Positions 25,435 through 33,666 of a stretch of 43,938 bases of DNA are shown piece by piece. The stretch comes from Haliea sp040222615 (GTDB taxonomy: Bacteria > Pseudomonadota > Gammaproteobacteria > Pseudomonadales > Halieaceae). The notes below the pieces were generated by a model. It was not told where the DNA came from. It saw only the letters and a program-made list of their open reading frames with translations, and did no database searches. The DNA lies in assembly GCF_040222615.1 (NCBI RefSeq), contig NZ_JAVKCQ010000233.1, forward strand, positions 1 through 43,938, read 5' to 3'. The position numbers and the translations under genes are program-made. The number at the start of each line of letters is the position of its first letter. Position 1 is the stretch's first letter.

Positions 25435-26147
25435 GCGCAGTGCTCGCGGATTGCACTGGCCAGCACGGCGACGGAGGAGTGGTATTGGTGCAGGGTCGCC
25501 GCCAGGGCCGGTTTCGCCAGCACCTGCTGCCTGGTCAGCGCCATATCCCCCACCATGACCCTGGGGTCACCCTCGTAATAGCGGCCCCAGGAGGCCGCCG
25601 CCGGGCCCAGGCGCTCCGGCCTGGCGGGGCCGACGGTGAGCGGGGTAAAACCAGTGCGACGAATGGAGAGCCGCACGGCGCGGTTGGCGGCGAAAATCAG
25701 GTAGCGAATGCCCGCGTCGTGGATCGCGGCGGTAACCAGCAGGTACAGCAGGGCTCCCTGGCCAGGATGCGAGGCAGCGAGGTTGCCCAGCTCCATCAGA
25801 TTACCGGGCGAGCAGTGGACTCCGTGCAGGGCAGCGACCTCCTCCAGTGCCGGGCGGTCCAGGTATTGTTCGCAAAACAGGGGACCGTGATTGGCGCTGC
25901 GCAGGCCGAGAGCGGCCGAGAAATGCTCGCCTTGCTGCAGACTGCAGAGCAGGGGCAGGAAACCCAGCACGCGCGCATCCCAGGCCGCCTGGAACACCGA
26001 TGCGATGTACTGCTCCAGCCGTTCGCGCCGCGGATGGAATTCGGGGCAGGCATCGACCAGTGGCAGCCCGGCACCGGCCATGGCCTGGGGAAGCGGACCG
26101 GGGGCCTCGCTGCAGCTCTGGATCTCGATCGTCGCGGGTTTCACCAT
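25431..26147 (-). CDS. 'Thermostable hemolysin' family (T_hemolysin) protein, GNAT-like
   Basis: Protein of 238 residues without signal peptide or membrane segment. It matches the family named after Vibrio delta-VPH: RERLEQYIASVFQAAWDARV, the MELGNLAASHPGQGALL block (118-133), FAANRAVRLSIRRTGF (152-167) and WGRYYEGDPRVMVGDM near the C-terminus. The first and third blocks resemble acyl-homoserine-lactone synthases and other GNAT acyltransferases, so I favour an acyl or amino-acyl transferase over a pore-forming toxin; this is inference. It is the first gene of a tightly packed run with ANL, HDO and SDR genes. ATG at 26147 with GAGG 4 nt upstream and a regulator box 46 nt upstream. Confidence 0.85.
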   Translation of the reverse strand: MVKPATIEIQSCSEAPGPLPQAMAGAGLPLVDACPEFHPRRERLEQYIASVFQAAWDARVLGFLPLLCSLQQGEHFSAALGLRSANHGPLFCEQYLDRPALEEVAALHGVHCSPGNLMELGNLAASHPGQGALLYLLVTAAIHDAGIRYLIFAANRAVRLSIRRTGFTPLTVGPARPERLGPAAASWGRYYEGDPRVMVGDMALTRQQVLAKPALAATLHQYHSSVAVLASAIREHCA

Positions 26148-26176
26148 CGTGCCTCGGGTGGCGGTTGATGGTAACG

Positions 26177-26182
26177 ACTCTA
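26177..26182 (-). promoter_or_regulatory. Candidate -10 element of the nine-gene operon
   Basis: TAGAGT on the minus strand (4 of 6 to TATAAT), 10 nt downstream of the PmrA-like box. No TTGACA-like -35 exists; the box itself occupies that place, as in activator-dependent promoters. It predicts a leader of about 23 nt before the ATG at 26147. Confidence 0.4.
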
Positions 26183-26192
26183 ACGCCCCATT

Positions 26193-26209
26193 CTTAGAGA
26201 AACCTTAAG
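26193..26209 (-). promoter_or_regulatory. PmrA/QseB-type regulator box
   Basis: On the minus strand CTTAAG-GTTTC-TCTAAG: two half-sites 11 bp apart, matching the YTTAAK-N5-YTTAAK pattern recognised by PmrA/QseB-like OmpR-family regulators at 11 of 12 to 10 of 12 positions depending on how the second half is scored. It lies at the -35 position of the promoter for the operon that itself encodes such a regulator, suggesting autoregulation. Confidence 0.6.
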
Positions 26210-26223
26210 CCGCCCGCCGGAGA

Positions 26224-27180
26224 TCAGCCCCCGGTACCGCGGACCCTGCGCAGGCGACTGACGCCGGCGATCAGGCCCATAACCACAGCCCCGGCTACAA
26301 CCCCGAACGCCGCCGCCAGGAAGGTCGGGGCCAGCAGCTCAAGCACCGGCCCCAGCACCGGCAGGCCTGCTCCGCCCGCGGTCAGGGCCTTGATCGCGCC
26401 ATCGACCGGCGCCAGGCCGTGAACGAGGATGCCTCCACCTACCATGAACATCGCCAGGGTACCGACGACCGCCAGCGTTTTCATCAGCCGCGGCGCAAAC
26501 AGCAACAGGCCGCGACCCAGGGCCCGCCGCCCACCCGCAGCAGGACCATCGCCCTCGTATTCCGCCAGGTGCAGACCCATATCATCCAGCTTCACGATCA
26601 CCGCAACCAGGCCGTAGACACCCACGGTGATCAGCAGGGCGATGCCGGCAACGACCGCAATCTTGGTGCCCAGGGCGGCATCGACCACGGTGCCCAGGGT
26701 AATGACGATGATTTCCGCAGACAGGATGAAGTCTGTGCGCACCGCGCCCCGTATCTTGCGCTGCTCCACCTTTACCAGGTCCACGGCCGGGTCGGCCAGT
26801 TGCGCCCGCAGCTTGACCCGGTGTGCGGCCTTGTCCTCGCCCGAGTCCAGCAGGCTGTGGGCTACCTTTTCAAAACCCTCGTAGCACAGGAACAGCCCGC
26901 CGAGCATCAGGACCGGAGGAATGAGCACGGGAGCAAACACCGACACCAACAGCGCCGTCGGCACCAGGATCAGCTTGTTCCTGAAGGACCCCTTGGCCAC
27001 CGCCCAGACCACCGCCAGCTCACGGTCGGCGCGGACCCCGGTCACCTGCTCCGCATTGACCGCCAGATCGTCGCCGAGCACCCCGGCAGTCTTGCGCAAT
27101 GCCACTTTGCTCATTGCGGCTACATCATCGAGGATGGTGGCGATATCGTCGAGCAGGACTAACAGGCTGGTACCGGCCAT
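26224..27180 (-). CDS. DUF808 (YedI-like) inner-membrane protein
   Basis: Protein of 318 residues with the DUF808 N-terminal signature LLVLLDDIATILDDVAAMSKVALRKTAG and GVLGDDLAVNAEQV, then about six to seven hydrophobic segments, including LIPPVLMLGGLFLCYEGFEK. The family is found in the inner membrane of many proteobacteria; function not established. The ATG at 27180 has only a weak Shine-Dalgarno. Its stop is 15 nt from the PmrA-like box of the neighbouring operon, so that box lies just past this gene and cannot control it. Confidence 0.9.
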   Translation of the reverse strand: MAGTSLLVLLDDIATILDDVAAMSKVALRKTAGVLGDDLAVNAEQVTGVRADRELAVVWAVAKGSFRNKLILVPTALLVSVFAPVLIPPVLMLGGLFLCYEGFEKVAHSLLDSGEDKAAHRVKLRAQLADPAVDLVKVEQRKIRGAVRTDFILSAEIIVITLGTVVDAALGTKIAVVAGIALLITVGVYGLVAVIVKLDDMGLHLAEYEGDGPAAGGRRALGRGLLLFAPRLMKTLAVVGTLAMFMVGGGILVHGLAPVDGAIKALTAGGAGLPVLGPVLELLAPTFLAAAFGVVAGAVVMGLIAGVSRLRRVRGTGG

Positions 27181-27250
27181 GGTGGTGAGACTCGTGTGGT
27201 GGCGTTGAGGCAGTGTAGAGCAGCGGGCGCTGCAGTTACAGCGCCGCCGG

Positions 27251-29401
27251 TCAGTGGCGCTTGCGCCGCCGCTGGGGCTTCTTGCCGGTGACCGGGGTCT
27301 TGGGATAGCGCGGCAGCTTGCCGGTAGCCAGGTAGCGGTGGATCGATTCCTGCGAACGGATCATGGGCGCTTTCCGCGGCCGCGGGACGAACTCGTTCAC
27401 CTGGTGCTGGTCGATGATCCGCGCCTTGACGTTGTCATACCACTGCTGGTCGAGAATATCCTGCAGGGTTTTCTGCGCCGCCGGGTCCCGCACCGGGCAC
27501 AGCACCTCCACCCGGTAATCCAGGTTGCGCGTCATCAGATCGGCGGAACCGATCAGGTAGCGCGGGTTGCCGCGATTATAGAAAACATAGGCGCGCGGGT
27601 GTTCGAGATAGCGATCGACAATACTGATGGCCTCGATATTCTCGGAGATACCCTTCACCCCGGGCAGCAGCGAGCACATGCCGCGGATAATGAGCTTGAT
27701 CTGCACTCCGGAATCCGATGCCTCGTACAGCTTCATCACCAGCTGGTTGTCGACCAGGTTGTTGCATTTGAGCGTGATCTCGGCGCGATAGCCTGCCCGG
27801 GCATTGGCAATCTCCTGCTCAATCAGGTGCATGAGGCCCGGACGGGTGCTGTGGGGAGACACCAGCAGGGTGCGGTAGCGCGGGCGCTTGTAGGTGTACT
27901 GCAGGAAATCGAACACATCGTAGATATCGCGGCCGATGTTCTGGTCGTAGGTCAACAGGGTAAAGTCGGTGTAGACCCGCGCCGTTTTCTCGTTGAAATT
28001 GCCGGTCCCGATATGGCTGTAGAAGCGTATCTGCCCTTCTTCCCGGCGCTCGATCAGCAGCAGCTTGCTGTGTACCTTGAGTCCGGGGATTCCGAAGATG
28101 ACCTGGATACCGCTCTCGGTCAGGCGCTGCGCCCAGCTGATGTTCGCGGCCTCGTCGAAGCGGGCCGCCAGCTCCACCACCGCCAGCACCCGCTTGCCGT
28201 TCTGCACCGCGTTGACCAGGGCATCGATGACCCGGGACTGCTTCGCCACCCGGTACAGGCAGATCTTGATCGCGGTGACACTGGGGTCCAGCGCCGCGGT
28301 CTTCAGCAGATCGACAATGTAGTCGAAGGGATGGTACGGATAGTAGAGGAACACATCCTGTTCGCGGATGTTGTCCGCCAGGCTGCCCGGATCGTCCAGG
28401 CGCGACAGGCGAATCGGCGGCAGAGGCTGGAACTCCAGATATTTGGGCCCGACGTTGGGAAAGGACATGAAGTCCTTTGAATTGTGATAGCGGCCACCCG
28501 GAATCAGGCTGTCATATTTGCCGAAGCCAAAGCGGGAACACAGGTGATCCAGCAGGCGTTGCGGCATGGCGGCGTCATACACGAAACGTACCGCCTCCGC
28601 CCGCCGCCGCTGCTTGAGGCTGGTCTCCATCTTGTCGATCAGGCTTTCGCTGATGCCGGGGTCGATTTCCAGCTCGGCATCGCGGGAAAACTTGAAGCAA
28701 TAGGCCGCCACTTCGTCGATCTGGAAGACGCCGCGAAACATCTGCGGCAGGCAGGCCCGGATGACGTTATCCAGGGCGATGAAGACCTTGCCCGCCTTGC
28801 CCTTGCGCCGGGGAATCTGCACAAAGCGGTCCAGCCGGTCCGTGGGCACCTCGACCACTGCGTAGTTGTAGTCCTCGGCGGTGCGGATATCCAGCGCCAG
28901 GTAGATGGACTCGTCGTTGAGCGGCGGAATGGAGTGCCCCTCCCGCAACAGGATGGGTTCCAGCTCCGGCAGTACGGTACGGGTAAAGAACGCCTGCACG
29001 AAGCTTGCCTGGCCGGGATCCAGCTGGCGCTCGTTGATCATGTAGATCTGCCGCGCCTGCAGGTCGCGAAGGACACTGTTGTAGGTTTTCTCGAACTGCT
29101 TCTGCAGTTCCACCACCCGCTTCTGGATTGCCGCCAGCAGGTCCTTGGCCTGGGGTCGCAGACTGGCATCGGACACGGTGATGAGGCGCCGCACTTCCGC
29201 CACCCGGACGCGGAAAAACTCGTCCATGTTATTGGAGAAAATCCCCAGGTACCGCAGGCGCTCGATCACCGGCACCGTGTCGTCGGCGGCTTCCTGCAGC
29301 ACGCGCGCATTGAATGACAGCCAGCTGATCTCCCTGGGGATAAACAGGCTTTCATCCAGGTCGGCCAGGCGCCGCTGCAGGGAGCTGTGCATCTCATTCA
29401 C
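27251..29401 (-). CDS. ppk1: Polyphosphate kinase 1
   Basis: Protein of 716 residues, close to the usual 690-740. N-terminal REISWLSFNARVLQEA, central YYPYHPFDYIVDLLKTAA, and the two PLD-like catalytic His in KVHSKLLLIERRE (autophosphorylated His) and FYSHIGTGNFNEKTARVYTD are all present, with ELAARFDEAANI-type ATP-binding residues. It polymerises ATP gamma-phosphate into polyphosphate and is membrane-associated. The C-terminus is Lys/Arg-rich (KTPVTGKKPQRRRKRH). The start is GTG 29401 or ATG 29392; neither has a strong Shine-Dalgarno. A Pho box 95 nt upstream suggests induction by phosphate limitation. No ppx gene adjoins. Confidence 0.96.
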   Translation of the reverse strand: MNEMHSSLQRRLADLDESLFIPREISWLSFNARVLQEAADDTVPVIERLRYLGIFSNNMDEFFRVRVAEVRRLITVSDASLRPQAKDLLAAIQKRVVELQKQFEKTYNSVLRDLQARQIYMINERQLDPGQASFVQAFFTRTVLPELEPILLREGHSIPPLNDESIYLALDIRTAEDYNYAVVEVPTDRLDRFVQIPRRKGKAGKVFIALDNVIRACLPQMFRGVFQIDEVAAYCFKFSRDAELEIDPGISESLIDKMETSLKQRRRAEAVRFVYDAAMPQRLLDHLCSRFGFGKYDSLIPGGRYHNSKDFMSFPNVGPKYLEFQPLPPIRLSRLDDPGSLADNIREQDVFLYYPYHPFDYIVDLLKTAALDPSVTAIKICLYRVAKQSRVIDALVNAVQNGKRVLAVVELAARFDEAANISWAQRLTESGIQVIFGIPGLKVHSKLLLIERREEGQIRFYSHIGTGNFNEKTARVYTDFTLLTYDQNIGRDIYDVFDFLQYTYKRPRYRTLLVSPHSTRPGLMHLIEQEIANARAGYRAEITLKCNNLVDNQLVMKLYEASDSGVQIKLIIRGMCSLLPGVKGISENIEAISIVDRYLEHPRAYVFYNRGNPRYLIGSADLMTRNLDYRVEVLCPVRDPAAQKTLQDILDQQWYDNVKARIIDQHQVNEFVPRPRKAPMIRSQESIHRYLATGKLPRYPKTPVTGKKPQRRRKRH

Positions 29402-29495
29402 TGCTGATTATCTGCCCACGGCAGCCTCAAATACAGGTAGCGACCAGTCTAACGCGCCCGTCCACGGCGTTCATCCGGTTTCGGGCAGCTGCCGC

Positions 29496-29513
29496 ATGAA
29501 AGTTTTGTGACAG
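29496..29513 (-). promoter_or_regulatory. Pho box upstream of ppk1
   Basis: CTGTCACAAAACTTTCAT on the minus strand matches the PhoB consensus CTGTCATAWAWCTGTCAY at 16 of 18 positions, with two 7-bp direct-repeat halves at the normal 11-bp spacing. It lies 95 nt before the ppk1 start and just past the end of the upstream SpmAB-like gene. No clear -10 is seen at the expected place 10 nt downstream; TAGACT further down may serve. Confidence 0.65.
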
Positions 29514-29516
29514 CGC

Positions 29517-30746
29517 TCAGGTGTAAAACCAGTAGGCCACGACGATCGCCGCAGTGATGCCGGCGGCATCGGCGATCAGCCCGCAACCCAGGGCGTGCCG
29601 GGCATGGCGAATGCCCACCGCGCCGAAATAGACTGCCAGCGTGTAGAAGGTGGTCTCGGTGGAGCCCGGCATGGTCGCCGCCAGCCGCCCCTGAAATGAG
29701 TCCACCCCGTAGGTATTCATGGTGTCGATCATCATCGCCCGTGCGCCTGACCCCGACAGGGGCTTCATCAGCGCCGTGGGCATCGCCTCGACCCAGCGGG
29801 CGTCGAAGCCCAGGGCCCCGACCCCGGCCCGCAGCAACTCCAGCACCAGCTCCAGCGCACCACTGGCGCGAAACACGCCGATCGCCACCAGCATCGCCAG
29901 CAGGTAGGGAATGATACCGATGGCCGTTTCGAAGCCCTGCTTCGCGCCCTCGATGAAAGTTTCATAGACATTCACCGCGCGCCGGTGCGCCACCACCAGG
30001 AACAGGATGATCAGGCTGATAATCAACAGGTTGCTGAGCAGGCTGGACTGGCGTTGCAGCTCGCTGGCACTCAGGGTGGAAAACCAGCCCACCAGCGCCA
30101 GCAGCAGGGCAAACACACCTCCCAGGCAACCCAGTACCACCGTATCCCGAAGATTGATGCGCTGTACCCAGGCGGTCACCAGCAAACCCGCGAGGGTGGA
30201 GCAACTGGTGGCGATCAGGATGGGAATGAACACCGACGCCGGGTCCGGAGCCCCGAGCTGCGCCCGGTACAGCAGCACCGTCACCGGAAACAGGGTCACC
30301 GAGGAAGTATTCAGCACCAGGAACAGGATCTGGGCGTTGCTGGCCACCGTCGGGCTGGGATTCAGGCTCTGCAGGTCTTTCATCGCCTTGATGCCCAGCG
30401 GCGTGGCGGCGTTGTCCAGACCGAGTATGTTCGCGGACAGGTTCAGGGTCATGGAGGAAATCGCCGGATGCCCCCGGGGCACCTCCGGCATCAGGCGCAC
30501 AAACAGTGGCGACAGCAGGCGCGCCAGACGGTCCACCAGACCGGACGCCTCGCCGATAGCCACCACCCCCAGCCACAGGGCCATGAGGCCGATCAGGCCG
30601 ATCGCCAGCTGCACTGCCAGAGCCGCCATCTCGAACAGGCCGGCCACCATGCGCTGGAAAACCTCGGCGTCGCCGGCCACCAGCCACTGGAACAGCGCGC
30701 TGGCGAAAGCGAGGAGAAAGAAACCGAGCCAGATCCGGTGCAGCAT
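29517..30746 (-). CDS. Fused SpmA/SpmB-like nucleoside-recognition (Gate) membrane protein
   Basis: Protein of 409 residues with two homologous Gate/nucleoside-recognition halves. The first carries SSMTLNLSANILGLDNAATPLGIKAM and NTSSVTLFPVTV. The second carries FETAIGIIPYLLAML, MKPLSGSGARAMMIDTM and ATMPGSTETTFYTLAVYFGAVGI. About nine to ten hydrophobic segments. In Bacillus the halves are separate SpmA and SpmB proteins; many Gram-negatives carry this fusion, presumably a transporter with unknown substrate. Its ATG shares an A with the stop of the alpha/beta-hydrolase gene (TGATG at 30744-30748), so it is translationally coupled to it. The frame upstream to 31424 is only a shadow of that gene. 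Confidence 0.88.
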   Translation of the reverse strand: MLHRIWLGFFLLAFASALFQWLVAGDAEVFQRMVAGLFEMAALAVQLAIGLIGLMALWLGVVAIGEASGLVDRLARLLSPLFVRLMPEVPRGHPAISSMTLNLSANILGLDNAATPLGIKAMKDLQSLNPSPTVASNAQILFLVLNTSSVTLFPVTVLLYRAQLGAPDPASVFIPILIATSCSTLAGLLVTAWVQRINLRDTVVLGCLGGVFALLLALVGWFSTLSASELQRQSSLLSNLLIISLIILFLVVAHRRAVNVYETFIEGAKQGFETAIGIIPYLLAMLVAIGVFRASGALELVLELLRAGVGALGFDARWVEAMPTALMKPLSGSGARAMMIDTMNTYGVDSFQGRLAATMPGSTETTFYTLAVYFGAVGIRHARHALGCGLIADAAGITAAIVVAYWFYT

Positions 30747-31570
30747 CAGCGCGCTTGACGGGAGAGAAAATCCAGCACCAGTGCCGCGGTCTGGTGCGGA
30801 TGTTCCAGTGGAAACAGGTGCCCCCCCGGAACGCTGTGCAGCTCGGCAGTCGGTTGCAAGCGGGCCCAGCGCCGCATGGCGGCGGCCGACAGGATATCGG
30901 AGCTGTCGCCACCAATACCGAGCGTCGGCACCCTGAGCCGCAGCAGCCGCGGCCACACCAGGGGCAGGGACGAGTACACGGCTGCCTCCCAGCGACCGGC
31001 GTAGGCCAGCTCCCAGTCGCCCTCCGCCCGCTGCCTGAAACCGGCGCGCACATAGTCCCACAGCACCTCGTCCGGAAAGGCGCTGAAGGCGCGTTTGCCG
31101 CGGTGGAATTCGAACGCGGCCTGGGGATCCGGAAACCGGTCCGGTCGGTTCAAGGCGCGGCGGATCATGGGCAGCTTCGCGAGCTGTGAGCGCGGCGTGA
31201 AGTTCAGCCCCAGGGCCAGGCGGCTTTTGACGAACACCGGATCCAGCAGGATCAGTCCGCGGAACAGCTGCGGTCGGCGCAGTGCGGCCAGCAAGGAAAC
31301 GACGCCCCCCAGAGAATGTCCCATCATCCACACGGGCCCCACGACGCCGTGCTCCAGGGTCTGGATCAGATCGTTGGCGAACTGGTGCCAGTCGGCGCGC
31401 GCCGGTATCGGCTCGGGCGACCACAGTGGGCGATGTCGGTAGCCGGTGACGGCGTAGTGCTCCCCGAGCGGCGCCAGCAGCCGCCGGTAGCTGCCGGGGG
31501 GATAGCCGTTGGCATGGGCAAACACCAGCGGTTCACCGCTGCCACCGAATGATTCCAGTCGTTCCTGCAT
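30746..31570 (-). CDS. Alpha/beta hydrolase
   Basis: Protein of 274 residues with HANGYPPGSYR near the N-terminus (oxyanion loop), nucleophile Ser in MGHSLGGVVS (GxSxG), acid in the LGIGGDSSD region and His in VPGGHLFPLEHP. No signal peptide. Substrate unknown; esterase or lipase-like. The ATG at 31570 has GGGAGAGGGAG upstream at 12 nt. Longer in-frame reading to 31696 would intrude on the frmA promoter. Coupled to the SpmAB-like gene downstream and divergent from frmA. Confidence 0.85.
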   Translation of the reverse strand: MQERLESFGGSGEPLVFAHANGYPPGSYRRLLAPLGEHYAVTGYRHRPLWSPEPIPARADWHQFANDLIQTLEHGVVGPVWMMGHSLGGVVSLLAALRRPQLFRGLILLDPVFVKSRLALGLNFTPRSQLAKLPMIRRALNRPDRFPDPQAAFEFHRGKRAFSAFPDEVLWDYVRAGFRQRAEGDWELAYAGRWEAAVYSSLPLVWPRLLRLRVPTLGIGGDSSDILSAAAMRRWARLQPTAELHSVPGGHLFPLEHPHQTAALVLDFLSRQAR

Positions 31571-31636
31571 CCGCTGCGTCTGCTCCCTCTCCCACCGTGT
31601 TCTGTGCTGGCGCCAGCCTAATGCAAATCCCGGCGC

Positions 31637-31665
31637 TTGTCCCGCACGGAGCGGGGCCTTACCAT
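31637..31665 (+). promoter_or_regulatory. Candidate sigma-70 promoter of frmA-fghA with spacer palindrome
   Basis: TTGTCC (31637-31642), 17-nt spacer, TACCAT (31660-31665); each hexamer is 4 of 6 to consensus. The spacer region contains a perfect inverted repeat CCCGC-ACGGA-GCGGG (31641-31655), a possible operator. No FrmR or other regulator gene adjoins. Confidence 0.35.
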
Positions 31666-31707
31666 GCCCGACACTACCTACTTCACCACATCGCAAGGAG
31701 CCGTCCC

Positions 31708-32814
31708 ATGAAAACCCGTGCCGCTGTTGCCTTCGGGGCTGGACAACCGCTGGAAGTGGTCGACGTTGATCTCGAGGGGCCGCGGGATGGCGAGGTCCTG
31801 GTGGAGATCATGGCCACCGGCATCTGCCATACCGATGCCTTCACTCTCTCGGGGGATGACCCGGAGGGCGCTTTCCCCGCCATCCTCGGCCACGAGGGCG
31901 CCGGTATTGTGCGCGAGGTCGGGGCCGGCGTGAAATCGCTGCGACCCGGCGACCACGTCATCCCGCTCTACACTCCCGAGTGCCGGGAGTGCAATTTCTG
32001 CCTGCACCCGAGGACCAACCTGTGCCAGGCCATTCGCGAAACCCAGGGCCGCGGGGTAATGCCCGACGGCAGCAGCCGCTTTTCCCTCGACGGCAAGCAA
32101 TTGCTGCACTACATGGGCTGCTCCACCTTTTCCAATTTCACCGTGCTGCCGGAAATCGCGCTGGCGAAAGTCCGTGAGGATGCGCCCTTCGACAAGATCT
32201 GCTATATCGGCTGCGGCGTCACCACCGGAGTCGGCGCCGTGGTCTATCGGGCCAAAGTCGAACCCGGCAGTAACGTCGTGGTGTTCGGCCTCGGCGGGAT
32301 CGGCCTCAACGTCATCCAGGGCGCGCGCCTGGTCGGCGCCGGCAAGATTATCGGCATCGACCTGAATCCGGAGCGGGAGGCGCTGGGGCGCAAATTCGGC
32401 ATGACCGATTTCATCAATCCGAACAACGTGACCAATGTCGTCGAGGCCATTGTCGAACTGACAAAGGGCGGCGCCGACTACAGTTTCGAATGCATCGGCA
32501 ACGTGGAGGTGATGCGTCAGGCCCTGGAATGCTGTCACAAGGGCTGGGGCGAGTCCTACATTATCGGGGTGGCGGGAGCCGGCAAGGAGATCGCCACCCG
32601 ACCCTTCCAGCTGGTCACCGGCCGCTCCTGGCACGGGGTCGCCTTTGGCGGCGCCCGTGGTCGCACCGATGTGCCGACAATTGTCGACTGGTACATGGAC
32701 GGGAAGATCAATATCGACGACCTGATTACCCACACCATGCCACTGGAGGACATCAACAGGGGCTTCGATCTGATGCACGGCGGCGAGAGCATCCGTTCGG
32801 TTGTGGTGTACTGA
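31708..32814 (+). CDS. frmA: S-(hydroxymethyl)glutathione dehydrogenase (class III alcohol dehydrogenase)
   Basis: Protein of 368 residues, the exact usual length. Catalytic zinc: CHTDAF and GHEGAG; structural zinc: all four Cys in CRECNFC...NLC. Cofactor motif FGLGGIGL. It oxidises the formaldehyde-glutathione adduct to S-formylglutathione with NAD+ and can also reduce S-nitrosoglutathione. ATG 31708 has AAGGAG 7 nt upstream; the longer in-frame reading lacks homology. The next gene encodes the second step of the same route and begins 2 nt after its stop. Confidence 0.97.
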   Translation: MKTRAAVAFGAGQPLEVVDVDLEGPRDGEVLVEIMATGICHTDAFTLSGDDPEGAFPAILGHEGAGIVREVGAGVKSLRPGDHVIPLYTPECRECNFCLHPRTNLCQAIRETQGRGVMPDGSSRFSLDGKQLLHYMGCSTFSNFTVLPEIALAKVREDAPFDKICYIGCGVTTGVGAVVYRAKVEPGSNVVVFGLGGIGLNVIQGARLVGAGKIIGIDLNPEREALGRKFGMTDFINPNNVTNVVEAIVELTKGGADYSFECIGNVEVMRQALECCHKGWGESYIIGVAGAGKEIATRPFQLVTGRSWHGVAFGGARGRTDVPTIVDWYMDGKINIDDLITHTMPLEDINRGFDLMHGGESIRSVVVY

Positions 32815-32816
32815 CG

Positions 32817-33665
32817 ATGGGCATGGAAATCCTCGGGGAGAACCGCTGTTTCGGCGGGCGCCAGCTGCGCTTCAGCCACCGTTCCGACGTCCTGGACTGC
32901 ACCATGCAGGCCGCCATCTACCTGCCGCCCCAGGCCGAGCAGGGGCCGGTACCGGTGCTGTACTGGCTGTCGGGGCTCACCTGCACCGACGAGAACTTTG
33001 TGCAAAAAGCCGGCGCCCAGCGCTACGCGGCGGCCCAAGGGGTCGCCATCGTCTGCCCCGATACCAGCCCCCGCGGCGAGGGAGTACCGGACGATCCGGA
33101 GGGCGCCTGGGACTTCGGCCTCGGGGCAGGCTTCTATGTCAATGCGACCGCAGCGCCCTGGCGCGGCCACTACCGCATGGATGACTACGTCAGCCTGGAA
33201 CTGCCCGCGCTGGTGGCCACCGCGTTCCCGCTGGAGGCGGAGCGCTGCGCCATTTTCGGCCACTCCATGGGTGGCCACGGCGCGCTGGCGCTGGCCCTGC
33301 GCAATCCCGGCCGCTATGCCTCGGTATCGGCCTTCGCCCCTATCGTGGCACCCAGCCAGTGCCCCTGGGGGGAAAAAGCCCTGGGCAACTACCTGGGGCC
33401 GGACCGGACAAGCTGGCTGGCTTACGACAGCTGCGCCCTGATTCGCGCAGGTGCGCCGCAGTTGCCGGTGCTGATCGATCAGGGCGAGGCCGACAACTTC
33501 CTGGAATCACAATTGCAGACCGGACTGCTGGAACAGGCCTGCGCCGAGAGCGGTTTCCAGGCGCGCATCCGCCGCCAGCCGGGCTACGATCACAGTTATT
33601 TCTTTATCAGCACGTTCGTGGGCGAGCACATCGCGTTTCACGCCAACGTGCTCGCTGACCGCTAG
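32817..33665 (+). CDS. fghA: S-formylglutathione hydrolase
   Basis: Protein of 282 residues in the esterase D family: LYWLSGLTCTDENFVQKAG (oxyanion loop with Cys), nucleophile Ser in FGHSMGGHGAL, Asp in DQGEADNFL, His in GYDHSYFFI. It hydrolyses S-formylglutathione to formate and glutathione, completing cytoplasmic formaldehyde detoxification with FrmA. ATG 32817 follows the frmA stop by 2 nt (an ATG two codons later is possible), so the two are one operon. Confidence 0.96.
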   Translation: MGMEILGENRCFGGRQLRFSHRSDVLDCTMQAAIYLPPQAEQGPVPVLYWLSGLTCTDENFVQKAGAQRYAAAQGVAIVCPDTSPRGEGVPDDPEGAWDFGLGAGFYVNATAAPWRGHYRMDDYVSLELPALVATAFPLEAERCAIFGHSMGGHGALALALRNPGRYASVSAFAPIVAPSQCPWGEKALGNYLGPDRTSWLAYDSCALIRAGAPQLPVLIDQGEADNFLESQLQTGLLEQACAESGFQARIRRQPGYDHSYFFISTFVGEHIAFHANVLADR

Positions 33666-33666
33666 C

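Noticed and set aside
25431..26147. Pore-forming hemolysin as the function
   Set aside because: The family name comes from a Vibrio protein, but this copy has no export signal or membrane segment and sits with biosynthetic enzymes.
31571..31707. MerR-type promoter for frmA
   Set aside because: The spacer between the candidate hexamers is 17 nt, not the 19-20 nt that MerR-type activators need.
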